64,000 nucleotides of DNA from Alitabrizicola rongguiensis (GCF_021491355.1 NZ_JAKENF010000002.1:806001-870000), one strand, 5' to 3'; numbered from the stretch's first letter, positions 52,536 through 61,206 are shown. The notes: generated from the sequence alone by a model not told the origin. Made by a program: numbers and translations.

Positions 52536-53096
52536 ATGTTCATCCAGACCGAGTCCACCCCGAACCCGGCCACCCTGAAGTTCCTGCCCGGGCAGACCGT
52601 GCTCGAAATCGGCACTGCCGATTTCCCGACCGCAGAAGCGGCAAAGGCCTCGCCCCTTGCCAACCGAATCTTCGCGACCGGCAACGTCACCGGCGTGTTC
52701 TTCGGAAGCGACTTCGTGACCGTGACCAAGGCCGAAGCCGCGAATTGGGACCATGTGAAGCCCGCGATCCTTGGGGCGATCATGGAACACTACCAGTCCG
52801 GCGCGCCAGTCATGGAAGGCGAGGCGGCCTCGGGGCACACGGCGCATGACGGTGGACCAGACGAAGAGATCGTCCTGCAGATCAAGGAACTGCTCGATAC
52901 CCGCGTGCGCCCGGCCGTTGCTCAGGATGGCGGCGACATCACCTTCCACGGCTTCGATCGCGGTATCGTCTATCTGCACATGCAGGGGGCTTGTGCTGGC
53001 TGCCCGTCCTCGACGCTCACGCTGAAGATGGGGATCGAGAACCTCCTGCGGCACTACATCCCGGAAGTGATCGAGGTCCGCCCCGTCGCCGCCTGA
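52536..53096 (+). CDS. nfuA: NifU-like iron-sulfur scaffold/carrier protein (Nfu)
   Basis: 186 residues. The N-terminal Nfu_N domain starts MFIQTESTPNPATLKFLPG. The C-terminal NifU domain holds the cluster ligands in GACAGCPSS (CxxC). This is the alphaproteobacterial/mitochondrial NFU1 type, which delivers [4Fe-4S] clusters to target enzymes. ATG 52536 has GGAGAA upstream; a longer frame to 52482 lacks this. Seven bases before tsaB, so likely co-transcribed with it. Confidence 0.94.
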   Translation: MFIQTESTPNPATLKFLPGQTVLEIGTADFPTAEAAKASPLANRIFATGNVTGVFFGSDFVTVTKAEAANWDHVKPAILGAIMEHYQSGAPVMEGEAASGHTAHDGGPDEEIVLQIKELLDTRVRPAVAQDGGDITFHGFDRGIVYLHMQGACAGCPSSTLTLKMGIENLLRHYIPEVIEVRPVAA

Positions 53097-53103
53097 GATC
53101 GAC

Positions 53104-53736
53104 ATGACGGATGCTGTCCTCGGCTTCGATACGTCGGCCGCGCATTGCGCGGCCGCTGTCGTATCGGACGGTCAAATTCTCGCCTCCCGCACCGAGGCGA
53201 TGGAAAAGGGGCAAGCCGAACGCCTCATGCCGATGCTGGAGGAAGTGTTGGCCGAAGCCGGGCTGACCTGGCGCGACCTCTCCGCGATCGGCGTGGGAAC
53301 TGGGCCCGGCAACTTCACCGGTGTGCGCATATCTGTTGCTGCCGCGCGCGGTCTGGCCCTTTCGCTCGGCATCCCCGCGATCGGCGTCACTACCTTCGAT
53401 GCGCTCTCATTCGGTCTTTCCGCGCCGGTGGTCACCTTGGTAGACGCCCGCCGTGACGCGGTCTGGCTCGCTGCCCAAGACCTGTCGCCGATGCAAGCGG
53501 ACCTGTCCGCGTTGCCCGACAATCTTCGCGGGCGCCACTTCGTCGGTCACGTCGCCGAGGCCGCTGCAACTGCGCTAGGAGGCACCGCAGTTGCGCCCGC
53601 CCACCCGCTTGCGGTTGCCATTGCCCTGATCGCTGAGGCGCGGAGAGGCACGCCGCAGCCGCGTCCCGCTCCACTTTATCTTCGCGCCGCAGACGCCGCG
53701 CCATCCTCCGATCCGCCGCCGGTCATCCTGCCATGA
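53104..53736 (+). CDS. tsaB: tRNA threonylcarbamoyladenosine biosynthesis protein TsaB
   Basis: 210 residues. ASKHA-like N-terminus VLGFDTSAAHCAAAV, then GVGTGPGNFTGVRISVAAARGLALSL, the diagnostic TsaB segment. It dimerises with TsaD to make the t6A37 modification of ANN-decoding tRNAs. The stop overlaps rimI (ATGA), a widespread tsaB-rimI pairing. Confidence 0.94.
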   Translation: MTDAVLGFDTSAAHCAAAVVSDGQILASRTEAMEKGQAERLMPMLEEVLAEAGLTWRDLSAIGVGTGPGNFTGVRISVAAARGLALSLGIPAIGVTTFDALSFGLSAPVVTLVDARRDAVWLAAQDLSPMQADLSALPDNLRGRHFVGHVAEAAATALGGTAVAPAHPLAVAIALIAEARRGTPQPRPAPLYLRAADAAPSSDPPPVILP

Positions 53737-54164
53737 CCCCGTCGCGGATGGCAGAAATCCACGCAGCCAGCTTCGTCACCCCGCGCCCCTGGAACGAACC
53801 GGAATTCGCGGCGCTTCTGGCCGAGCCATCCATCCTGTCAGTGGAACTGCCGGACGGATTTGCCCTCGGCCGTGTGGTGCTTGACGAGGCCGAGGTGCTG
53901 ACCATCGCCGTCAATCCCGCTGCCCGCCGCAATGGGATCGGTTCGCTCCTTCTGGCGAACCTGCTGGATGAAATGGCGCTTGCCGGCGCGACCACGGTCC
54001 ATCTGGAAGTCGCCGCCGACAACAGTGCCGCCCTTGCTCTTTATGCGTCGGCGGGCTTTGCCGAAGCAGGTCGCCGAAAGGGTTACTATCTGCGCCCTGA
54101 CGGCCAGCGCATCGACGCGCTGGTGATGCGCCGGTCAGCCTTGCCAGGCGGCGGCGGAGTTTGA
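53733..54164 (+). CDS. rimI: GNAT N-acetyltransferase (RimI-like)
   Basis: 143 residues, GNAT fold. The acetyl-CoA loop is AVNPAARRNGIGSLLLANL (Q/R-x-x-G-x-G/A pattern), followed by TVHLEVAADNSAALALYASAGF, as in RimI, which acetylates ribosomal protein S18 in enterobacteria. Position after tsaB supports RimI. Substrate in this organism is inferred. Its stop lies inside an inverted repeat (54163-54186). Confidence 0.9.
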   Translation: MTPSRMAEIHAASFVTPRPWNEPEFAALLAEPSILSVELPDGFALGRVVLDEAEVLTIAVNPAARRNGIGSLLLANLLDEMALAGATTVHLEVAADNSAALALYASAGFAEAGRRKGYYLRPDGQRIDALVMRRSALPGGGGV

Positions 54165-54186
54165 TCGAAAAGTCAAACATTCGATC
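54159..54186. promoter_or_regulatory. Overlapping inverted repeats upstream of purine-transport operon
   Basis: Two interleaved palindromes: GTTTGA (54159-54164)/TCAAAC (54173-54178), and GATCGAA (54163-54169)/TTCGATC (54180-54186). They begin inside the rimI stop region and precede a candidate promoter at 54217. The layout suits an operator. A weak rimI terminator is the alternative, but no U-run follows. Confidence 0.4.
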
Positions 54187-54216
54187 GGCCTGCCCGGGGA
54201 CGCGTCAGAATCTCCC

Positions 54217-54246
54217 TTGACCACCAAAGCGGTTCGGCCCCTAAAT
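54217..54246 (+). promoter_or_regulatory. Candidate sigma-70 promoter for bmp operon
   Basis: TTGACC (54217-54222), 18 bases, then CTAAAT (54241-54246). Good -35, moderate -10. About 50 bases before the BMP gene start. Confidence 0.4.
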
Positions 54247-54300
54247 CACCGCGATCCGTCGCAACGGTCGACGGCAAGAATTATCAACCGGGAGAGATCC

Positions 54301-55296
54301 ATGACCCTTATGAAAACGCTTCTCGGCGCGGCAGCGACGCTTGCGCTTACGGCAGGTGTGTCGCTTGCCGATCCGGCCATCATTTTCGACCTGGGCGGCA
54401 AGTTCGACAAATCCTTCAACGAAGCCGCCTTCAACGGCGCGCAGCGTTGGGCGCAGGAAACCGGCGGCACCTTCAAGGAGCTCGAGATGCAGTCGGAAGC
54501 GCAGCGCGAGCAGGCGCTTCGACGTCTGGCGGAATCGGGCGCCAACCCGGTCGTGATGACCGGTTTTGCCTTCGGGGACGTGCTGAACAAGGTCGCTCCG
54601 GACTTCCCGGAAACCAAGTTCGCAATCGTCGACATGGTCGTCGAGCAGCCGAACGTGCGTTCGGTGGTCTTTACCGAAAACGAAGGCAGCTATCTGGTCG
54701 GCATGCTGGCCGCGCAGGCCTCCAAGACTGGCACGGTCGGCTTTATCGGCGGCATGGACATCCCGCTGATCCGCAAGTTTGCCTGCGGCTATGCCGAGGG
54801 CGTGAAGGCGGTGAACCCGGATGCCAAGATCGTCGTGAACTTCACCGGAACCACCCCGGCCGCCTGGAACGACCCGGTCAAGGGCGCAGAGTTGGCGAAG
54901 GGCCAGAAGGCGCAGGGCGCTGACGTGATCTATGCCGCTGCCGGCGGGACCGGCATCGGTGTGCTTCAAGCCGCCGCTGACGAAGGCATCCTGTCGATCG
55001 GCGTCGACAGCAACCAGAACTACCTGCACCCGGGCAAGGTGCTGACCTCGATGCTGAAGCGCGTCGACAACGCCGTCTACGAGGCCTTCAAGGAAGGCAC
55101 CGAGCTGAAGACGGGCATCGTGGTGATGGACCTCAAGGCTGAAGGTGTCGGCTATGCGCTGGACGACAACAACCGTCCGCTCATCACCGCCGACATGGAA
55201 GCCGCTGTCAACGCAGCGGCCGGCAAGATCAAGGCAGGCGAGCTGAAGGTCCACGACTACATGACGGACGACAGCTGCCCGGCGCTCAAGTTCTGA
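54301..55296 (+). CDS. BMP-family ABC transporter substrate-binding protein (nucleoside)
   Basis: 331 residues. The signal peptide ends in GVSLA before DPAIIFDLGGKFDKSFNEAAFNGA, the Med/BmpA family start. Internal pieces include ENEGSYLVGMLAAQASKTGTVGFIGGMDIPLIRKFACGYAEG and the VDSNQNY ligand segment. Relatives bind purine nucleosides (PnrA type). ATG 54301 has GGGAGAG upstream; earlier in-frame codons have no signal-like features. First gene of an operon with one ATPase, two permeases and a nucleoside phosphorylase. Confidence 0.93.
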   Translation: MTLMKTLLGAAATLALTAGVSLADPAIIFDLGGKFDKSFNEAAFNGAQRWAQETGGTFKELEMQSEAQREQALRRLAESGANPVVMTGFAFGDVLNKVAPDFPETKFAIVDMVVEQPNVRSVVFTENEGSYLVGMLAAQASKTGTVGFIGGMDIPLIRKFACGYAEGVKAVNPDAKIVVNFTGTTPAAWNDPVKGAELAKGQKAQGADVIYAAAGGTGIGVLQAAADEGILSIGVDSNQNYLHPGKVLTSMLKRVDNAVYEAFKEGTELKTGIVVMDLKAEGVGYALDDNNRPLITADMEAAVNAAAGKIKAGELKVHDYMTDDSCPALKF

Positions 55297-55297
55297 G

Positions 55298-56878
55298 ATG
55301 ACCGCTGACATGGGCGGGGGGCGGCCGACATCGGCCGCCCCGTCTTCCAGGCCCTTCGCCATCGAGCTGAAGGGCATCTCGAAGTCCTTTGGCCCGGTTC
55401 AGGCCAACAAGGACATCAACATCGCTGTGCCGAAGGGCACCATCCACGGGATCATCGGCGAAAACGGAGCGGGGAAATCCACGCTCATGTCGATCCTCTA
55501 CGGCTTCTACAAGGCCGATGCGGGCGAGATCTTCGTAAATGGCAATCTGACCGCCATACCCGACAGCCAGAGCGCCATCCGCGCCGGCATCGGCATGGTG
55601 TTCCAGCATTTCAAGCTGGTTCAGAATTTCACCGTGCTCGAGAACGTGGTTCTCGGCGCGGAAGACGGCGCCCTGCTGCGCCCGTCGCTGGCCAAGGCGC
55701 GCAAGTCGCTGCAGGATCTGGCGCAGGAATACGAGCTTGACGTCGATCCCGATGCCCTGGTCGAGGACCTGTCGGTCGGCCACCAGCAACGGGTCGAGAT
55801 CCTCAAGGCGCTCTACCGTCAGGCCGAGATCCTGATCCTCGACGAGCCGACCGGCGTGCTGACGCCCGCCGAGGCCGATCACCTGTTCCGCATCCTCAAG
55901 GGTCTGCGCGACCAGGGCAAGACGGTGATCCTCATCACCCACAAGCTGCGTGAGATCATGGAGGCGACCGACAATGTCAGCGTCATGCGGCGCGGCACAA
56001 TGGTCGGCACGGTGAAGACGGCCCAGACCTCGCCCGAGGAACTGGCCGAACTGATGGTTGGCCGCAAGGTGCTGCTCGAGGTCGAGAAGAAACCCGCGCA
56101 TCCCGGGAAGGTCGTCCTTTCGGTTCAGGACCTGCGCGTCAAGGACGAGATCGGGGTCGAGCGGCTGAAGGGCGTGAGCTTCGAGATCCGCGCCGGCGAG
56201 ATTCTTGGCATCGCGGGGGTTGCGGGCAACGGCCAGTCCGAACTGCTCGCTGCTCTGGGGGGCATTCAGCGGGCAGCGGGCACGGTCACGATGAACGGCG
56301 CCGTCCTGCCATTGGTCGGGGCTGATGCCAATGGCCGCGCCCGGCGCGAGGCTGGCATCGGACACGTGCCAGAAGACCGGCAGACCCTCGGCCTTATCAT
56401 GGACTTCACCGCCTGGGAGAACGTCGCCTTCGGCTATCACAATGAGCCGAAGTACCAGAAGAACTCGCTTCTGATGGACAACGACGCGATCCGGGCGGAC
56501 ACGGAAAAAAAGATGGCCACCTTCGACGTGCGCCCTCCGATCCCGACATTGGCCGCCAAGAATTTCTCGGGCGGCAACCAGCAGAAGATCGTGGTCGCGC
56601 GTGAGATCGAAAGTGATCCGGACCTGCTGCTGATCGGCCAGCCGACGCGCGGAGTCGACATCGGCGCGATCGAGTTCATCCACAAGCAGATCGTCGCCCT
56701 GCGCGACGCGGGAAAGGCGATCCTTCTGGTGTCGGTCGAACTGGACGAAATCATGAGCCTGTCCGACCGTATCGCCGTGATGTTCGACGGGCGCATCATG
56801 GGCTTCCGCGACCCGGAGACGACCAATGAGCGGGAACTTGGCCTCCTGATGGCCGGCGTGTCGGGGGACGCGGCATGA
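55298..56878 (+). CDS. Nucleoside ABC transporter ATPase (tandem ABC domains)
   Basis: 526 residues with two ABC domains. The first has Walker A GENGAGKST, signature SVGHQQR and Walker B ILILDEPTGVLTP. The second has a degenerate Walker A (GNGQSE), signature FSGGNQQK and LLLIGQPTRGVD. This one-active, one-degenerate layout is normal for sugar/nucleoside importers (MglA/NupO type). ATG 55298 is one base after the BMP stop. Its stop overlaps the ATG of a 22-codon mini-ORF, which in turn overlaps the first permease. Confidence 0.94.
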   Translation: MTADMGGGRPTSAAPSSRPFAIELKGISKSFGPVQANKDINIAVPKGTIHGIIGENGAGKSTLMSILYGFYKADAGEIFVNGNLTAIPDSQSAIRAGIGMVFQHFKLVQNFTVLENVVLGAEDGALLRPSLAKARKSLQDLAQEYELDVDPDALVEDLSVGHQQRVEILKALYRQAEILILDEPTGVLTPAEADHLFRILKGLRDQGKTVILITHKLREIMEATDNVSVMRRGTMVGTVKTAQTSPEELAELMVGRKVLLEVEKKPAHPGKVVLSVQDLRVKDEIGVERLKGVSFEIRAGEILGIAGVAGNGQSELLAALGGIQRAAGTVTMNGAVLPLVGADANGRARREAGIGHVPEDRQTLGLIMDFTAWENVAFGYHNEPKYQKNSLLMDNDAIRADTEKKMATFDVRPPIPTLAAKNFSGGNQQKIVVAREIESDPDLLLIGQPTRGVDIGAIEFIHKQIVALRDAGKAILLVSVELDEIMSLSDRIAVMFDGRIMGFRDPETTNERELGLLMAGVSGDAA

Positions 56879-56943
56879 GCGCACGAACTTTCCACGAGAT
56901 CCCGGAAATTTCGCAGAAATTTCGGGAAAGGGGCGACGCATGA
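56875..56943 (+). CDS. Bridging mini-ORF (22 aa) between ABC ATPase and permease
   Basis: ATG at 56875 overlaps the ATPase stop (ATGA), and the TGA at 56941-56943 overlaps the permease start (ATGA at 56940). The 22 residues are MSARTFHEIPEISQKFRERG-DA in sequence, with no known motif. The AT-rich palindrome (56902-56925) forms its middle. It may serve purely to carry ribosomes from one gene to the next across an inserted palindrome, rather than encode a functional peptide. Confidence 0.55.
   Translation: MSARTFHEIPEISQKFRERGDA
56902..56925. repeat. AT-rich palindrome 3 (GAAWTTYC family)
   Basis: GAAATTTC, GCA, GAAATTTC with flanking CC/GG pairs beyond one mismatch. The two 8-base arms are self-complementary. 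Related to the two palindromes at 22485-22539 by the A/T core and the 3-base centre. Located inside the mini-ORF that links the ABC ATPase to the permease. Confidence 0.6.
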
Positions 56944-58034
56944 CCAAGCTTCCAACCTGGGCCGATGTCGTGCTGGTGCCGCTCATCAGTCTGGCACTGG
57001 CCGCCATCATCTCGGCTTTCGTGCTGCTCGGTATCGGACAAAGCCCGACCGAGGCCTTCTGGGTCATGGTCGATGGCGCGCTCGGCTCGGCCTATGGCTG
57101 GGGCTATACGCTCTACTACGCGACGAGCTTCATCTTCACCGGCCTCGCGGTGACAGTGGCCTTCCACGGCAGCCTGTTCAACATCGGCGGTGAAGGACAG
57201 GCCCAGTTGGGTGGTCTCGGTGTCGCTCTCGTCTGCCTGGCGCTGCCCTGGCCGCACTGGACGATGGCGCTGCCGGCGGCGATGGTCGGCGCGGCCCTGT
57301 TCGGGGCTGCCTGGGCGGCGATCCCTGCCTTGCTGCAGGCCAAGCGCGGCAGCCATATCGTGATCACCACGATCATGTTCAACTACATCGCGTCGGCGCT
57401 GCTGATCTACCTGCTGGTCAACGTGCTGCGCCCCGCCGGCCAGATGGATCCGGCGACGGCGAATTTCCCGCCCGGCACGCATCTGCCGACGCTGAACGAG
57501 ATCCCGATCCTGAACCTGATCTTCACCAAGAAGGTCCCGGCGAACATCTCGCTCTTCGTTGCGCTGATCTGCTGCTGGCTTGTCTGGCTGCTGATGTGGC
57601 GGACGCGCCTCGGCTACGAGATCCGCGCCTTCGGCAAGTCGGAAAAGGCCGCGACCTATGCTGGGATTTCCTCATTCAAGATCATCATGATCGCCATGCT
57701 GATCTCGGGTGCGCTGTCCGGGCTTATGGCGATCAACAACGTCATGGGGGAAAGCGGGCGCCTCGTGCAGAACGCCTCGGAAGGCGCGGGTTTCATCGGG
57801 ATCGCGGTGGCGCTGATGGGACGAAACCACCCGTTGGGCGTCTTGCTCGCGGCGATCCTGTTCGGCTTCCTCTACCAGGGCGGGGCGGAGTTGGGCCTCT
57901 GGACCACAATCCCGATCGAGTTGCGAACCGTCGTGCAGGGCCTGGTGATCCTGTTTACCGGCGCGCTGGACCAGATGGTGCGGATGATGCTGGGCGTGTT
58001 CTTCCGCCCCCGCCCGCAGGCGAGGGCAGCGTGA
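56940..58034 (+). CDS. Nucleoside ABC transporter permease 1
   Basis: 364 residues, about ten hydrophobic segments, BPD_transp_2 type. FNIGGEGQAQLGGLG (about residues 79-93) is the cytoplasmic-loop pattern of branched permeases of sugar/nucleoside importers. It pairs with the next gene. ATG 56940 overlaps the mini-ORF stop. The stop overlaps permease 2 by one base (TGATG). Confidence 0.92.
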   Translation: MTKLPTWADVVLVPLISLALAAIISAFVLLGIGQSPTEAFWVMVDGALGSAYGWGYTLYYATSFIFTGLAVTVAFHGSLFNIGGEGQAQLGGLGVALVCLALPWPHWTMALPAAMVGAALFGAAWAAIPALLQAKRGSHIVITTIMFNYIASALLIYLLVNVLRPAGQMDPATANFPPGTHLPTLNEIPILNLIFTKKVPANISLFVALICCWLVWLLMWRTRLGYEIRAFGKSEKAATYAGISSFKIIMIAMLISGALSGLMAINNVMGESGRLVQNASEGAGFIGIAVALMGRNHPLGVLLAAILFGFLYQGGAELGLWTTIPIELRTVVQGLVILFTGALDQMVRMMLGVFFRPRPQARAA

Positions 58035-59002
58035 TGGACTACGCGACGCTCCTGCAGGTTCTCGACACGACGCTGCGACTGGCGACGCCCCTGCTTCTGG
58101 CCTGCCTTGCCGGCCTTTACTCCGAACGGGCCGGCATCTTCGACATCGGCCTTGAAGGCAAGATGCTGATGGCCGCGATGTCGGCCGGAGCGGTGGCCTA
58201 TCTGACCGGCTCTGTCTGGCTCGGGCTTCTGGCGGCGATCGTCGGATCGCTCCTCTTCGCGGCGGTGCATGGCCTGGCCTCGATCACCTTCCGTGGCAAC
58301 CAGCTCATCTCGGGCGTGGCGTTGAACTTCGTGGCCTCGGGCATCACCGTGCTTATCGCGCAGTCGCTGTTCGGCCAGGGCGGTCGGACACCGCCGCTGG
58401 AGGGTGCGGCGCGTTTCAACCCGATCAAACTGCCGCTGGCAGACGAGCTGGCGGGGGTGCCGATCATCGGCCCCTTCTATGCCGAGGTCGTTTCTGGCCA
58501 CACCTTCCTTGTCTATGTAGGCCTGCTGATGGTGCCGCTGAGCTGGTGGGTGCTTTACCGGACGCGGTTTGGCCTGCGCCTGCGCGCAGTGGGCGAGAAC
58601 CCGGCCTCGGTCGATACCGCAGGCATTTCGGTCGTGCGACTGCGCTACACCGCTGTCGCCATCACCGGAATCCTCTGCGGCCTCGCAGGGGCCTATATGT
58701 CGACAGGCCTGCAAGCTGGCTTCGGCAAGGAGATGACCGCGGGCCGCGGCTACATCGCACTGGCCGCGCTGATCTTCGCTAAGTGGAGGCCCTGGTACTG
58801 CCTCTGGGCGACGCTGCTCTTCGGCTTCTTCCAGGCCATCGCGCTGCGTCCCGACGTGATCGAGAATACCATCGGCATCTCGATCCCGGTTCCGGCACTC
58901 GACGCCCTGCCCTACATCCTGACCGTTGTCGTCCTCGCCGGCCTTGTCGGCAAGGCGATCCCGCCCCGGGCGGGCGGAGAGCCCTACGTCAAGGAACGGT
59001 GA
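58034..59002 (+). CDS. Nucleoside ABC transporter permease 2
   Basis: 322 residues, eight to ten hydrophobic segments, BPD_transp_2 type. The hallmark FDIGLEGKMLMAAM (about residues 36-49) matches the FNIGGEG segment of permease 1. The start at 58034 is right at the overlap with permease 1; in-frame codons further upstream are antisense-like. The two permeases form the heterodimeric channel with the tandem ATPase. Confidence 0.92.
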   Translation: MDYATLLQVLDTTLRLATPLLLACLAGLYSERAGIFDIGLEGKMLMAAMSAGAVAYLTGSVWLGLLAAIVGSLLFAAVHGLASITFRGNQLISGVALNFVASGITVLIAQSLFGQGGRTPPLEGAARFNPIKLPLADELAGVPIIGPFYAEVVSGHTFLVYVGLLMVPLSWWVLYRTRFGLRLRAVGENPASVDTAGISVVRLRYTAVAITGILCGLAGAYMSTGLQAGFGKEMTAGRGYIALAALIFAKWRPWYCLWATLLFGFFQAIALRPDVIENTIGISIPVPALDALPYILTVVVLAGLVGKAIPPRAGGEPYVKER

Positions 59003-59364
59003 TGCGAAGGCTCGCCGCGGGCCTTATCTGCCTCGTGCTGGTGCCGCCCGCCTCGGCAGAGGAAACCCCGCGCACGGCGGAATGGGTCGTGCAGGAGTCC
59101 TGGGCCGGGGGCCATATCGGGACCAATCCCCGCAATCTCGAGGGCATCCTGTTCAGGATGGAGGATGGCACGATGCTGCCGGTCATCTGGGACGAGGCTG
59201 CCGGGCCGAAGGAAGTCCTCAAGGGCTGCGATTTCTTCATCGGCGGCGGCGGTCATCCCTGCCGTGCCATTCTGCGGGCCGGCGCGGTCAGGGATGGAAA
59301 GCGGCTGGTGATGATCGTGTACCGCGTGCAATCCATCGAACCGCCCGCCTGGATAAGAGAATGA
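59002..59364 (+). CDS. Small secreted hypothetical protein in nucleoside operon
   Basis: 120 residues with a signal peptide (MRRLAAGLICLVLVPPASA, cleavage before EET). The mature part holds two Cys (KGCDFFIG and HPCRAIL) that could form a disulfide, and has no recognised domain. The start overlaps the permease 2 stop (TGATG) and its stop overlaps the phosphorylase start (ATGA), so it is fully embedded in the operon. A periplasmic accessory of nucleoside uptake is possible, but this is inference. Confidence 0.7.
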   Translation: MRRLAAGLICLVLVPPASAEETPRTAEWVVQESWAGGHIGTNPRNLEGILFRMEDGTMLPVIWDEAAGPKEVLKGCDFFIGGGGHPCRAILRAGAVRDGKRLVMIVYRVQSIEPPAWIRE

Positions 59365-60170
59365 CCATGACCGATGCCGCCAGCCTGACCCGCCTGATCC
59401 AATCCCGTGCCGGGGCCGAGCCCGTGAAGCTGGGCCTGATCCTCGGATCGGGTCTTGGCCATCTGGCTGAAACCGTCAGCGGCGTTGCCATCGATTATGC
59501 CGATTTGCCTGGCTTTCCTCATGCGGGCGTCTCCGGCCACTATCCGAAGCTGGTGATTGGCGATCTGGAAGGCGTACGTGTCGCCGTGTTCGGAGGACGC
59601 GCCCATTACTATGAAAGCGGCGACCCCGCAGTGATGCGCCTGCCGCTGGAAGTGCTGTCGGGTCTGGGAGCCGAGGCCCTGATTGCCACGAATGCGGCCG
59701 GGTCGCTGCGCCCCGACATCCGGCCTGGCGACGTGATGCTTCTGTCGGATCACATCAATTTCTCGGGGCTGAACCCGCTGATCGGCGAACCGACCGACCG
59801 CCGTTTCGTACCGATGACCGACGCCCATGATCCCAGACTGCGCACGCGGCTGAAAGCGGCGGCCGAGGCGGAAGGCATTGCCCTGCCCGAGGGTGTCTAT
59901 GCCTGGTATTCCGGCCCCTCTTTCGAAACCCCGGCCGAGATCCGTGCCATCCGCATTCTGGGCGCCGATGCAGTCGGCATGTCCACCGTGCCCGAGATCA
60001 TCCTTGCCCGCTTCCTCGGGCTGAATGCTGCGGCGATCTCGACCATCACCAACATGGCCGCCGGCCTTTCGGATGAAAAGATCAGCCACGAACATACCAA
60101 GGCCATGGCCCCCCTTGGTGCCGCGAAGCTCGAACGGTTGATCCGCAAGATGCTGCGCGACCTCGACTGA
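59361..60170 (+). CDS. Purine-nucleoside phosphorylase (PNP-II/xanthosine phosphorylase type)
   Basis: 269 residues. Motifs: LILGSGLGHLAE (phosphate), GGRAHYYESGD, TNAAGSL, GPSFETPAEIRA, GADAVGMSTVPE and TNMAAGLS with the Asn that selects 6-oxopurines. It cleaves inosine/guanosine or xanthosine with phosphate to base and ribose-1-phosphate. Being in the same operon as the importer, it would process imported nucleosides. ATG 59361 (an ATG at 59367 is an alternative) overlaps the previous stop. Confidence 0.93.
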   Translation: MTMTDAASLTRLIQSRAGAEPVKLGLILGSGLGHLAETVSGVAIDYADLPGFPHAGVSGHYPKLVIGDLEGVRVAVFGGRAHYYESGDPAVMRLPLEVLSGLGAEALIATNAAGSLRPDIRPGDVMLLSDHINFSGLNPLIGEPTDRRFVPMTDAHDPRLRTRLKAAAEAEGIALPEGVYAWYSGPSFETPAEIRAIRILGADAVGMSTVPEIILARFLGLNAAAISTITNMAAGLSDEKISHEHTKAMAPLGAAKLERLIRKMLRDLD

Positions 60171-60221
60171 GTCATTTCCGCAAGCCCCTGCAAGAAAGCG
60201 TTACTGCGGGGAGCAGGCGGT

Positions 60222-60250
60222 TTGACAATGCCCGACGGCAGGGATTGAGT
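60222..60250 (+). promoter_or_regulatory. Candidate sigma-70 promoter for tauE
   Basis: A perfect -35, TTGACA (60222-60227), 17 bases, then TTGAGT (60245-60250). 27 bases before the tauE ATG. It indicates that tauE-TIGR02186 is independent of the purine operon. Confidence 0.45.
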
Positions 60251-60276
60251 AGAGAAAATCCTTCCAGCGCCAAAAG

Positions 60277-61206
60277 ATGCAGATTTACCTGCCCATCGCC
60301 GAAGTTTCGGTCAACGCCTTCGTCCTTCTCGGGCTTGGCGGAATCGTGGGCTTCATGTCCGGCATGTTCGGCGTGGGTGGCGGGTTCCTCATCACGCCGC
60401 TGCTGTTCTTCATCGGTATCCCTCCCCCCATCGCCGTGGCCACGGGCGCGAACCAGGTTGTCGCCTCCTCGATCTCGGGCGTGCTGGCACACCTGAGGCG
60501 CCGGACCGTCGATTTCCGCATGGGGATCGTGCTTACGATCAGCGGCCTCGTCGGTTCGACGATCGGCATCTACGTCTTCTCGTTGCTCAGTTCCCTCGGG
60601 CAGGTCGATCTCTTGATCCAGCTGTCCTATGTCGTGTTCCTGGGCTTCATCGGCCTGCTGATGCTGCAGGAAAGCCTGCGGGCGCTGAACCGCAGCCGCA
60701 AGATGGCCAAGGCCGGGGCGACAGTTCCGCGGCGGGCGCACGAGCATCTGCTGGTCCACCGTCTGCCGCTGAAGATGAAGTTCCGGACCTCGGGCCTCTA
60801 CATCAGCGTGATCCCCCCGATCGCGGTCGGAGCCTTCGTCGGCTTCCTTTCGGCAGTCATGGGGGTTGGCGGCGGGTTCATCATGGTCCCGGCGATGATC
60901 TATCTGCTCGGCATGCCGACAAAGGTCGTGGTGGGGACGTCGCTGTTCCAGATCATCTTCACCTCGGCCTATACGACCGTAGCCCATGCGACGACCAGTT
61001 TCTCGGTCGACATGGCACTGGCGCTTCTGCTGATCGTCGGGGGCGTGATCGGCGCTCAGCTTGGCGCGCAGGTGGCGCTGCGACTGAAGGCAGAGCAGCT
61101 GCGCATCCTGCTGGCGCTGCTGGTTCTTGCCGTCGCGGCCAAGATTGCACTTGAGCTCGTCCTCACTCCCACCGAGTTCTATTCGCTGTCGGTGCCACGG
61201 TCATGA
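60277..61206 (+). CDS. TauE/SafE family sulfite/anion exporter
   Basis: 309 residues, eight to nine hydrophobic segments. Family repeats appear twice: GMFGVGGGFLITPLL (about residues 29-43) and VMGVGGGFIMVPAMI (about 190-205). TauE-type proteins export sulfite or sulfoacetate or other organic anions. Its gene is overlapped by the TIGR02186 gene, a combination seen widely in alphaproteobacteria. ATG 60277. Confidence 0.92.
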   Translation: MQIYLPIAEVSVNAFVLLGLGGIVGFMSGMFGVGGGFLITPLLFFIGIPPPIAVATGANQVVASSISGVLAHLRRRTVDFRMGIVLTISGLVGSTIGIYVFSLLSSLGQVDLLIQLSYVVFLGFIGLLMLQESLRALNRSRKMAKAGATVPRRAHEHLLVHRLPLKMKFRTSGLYISVIPPIAVGAFVGFLSAVMGVGGGFIMVPAMIYLLGMPTKVVVGTSLFQIIFTSAYTTVAHATTSFSVDMALALLLIVGGVIGAQLGAQVALRLKAEQLRILLALLVLAVAAKIALELVLTPTEFYSLSVPRS

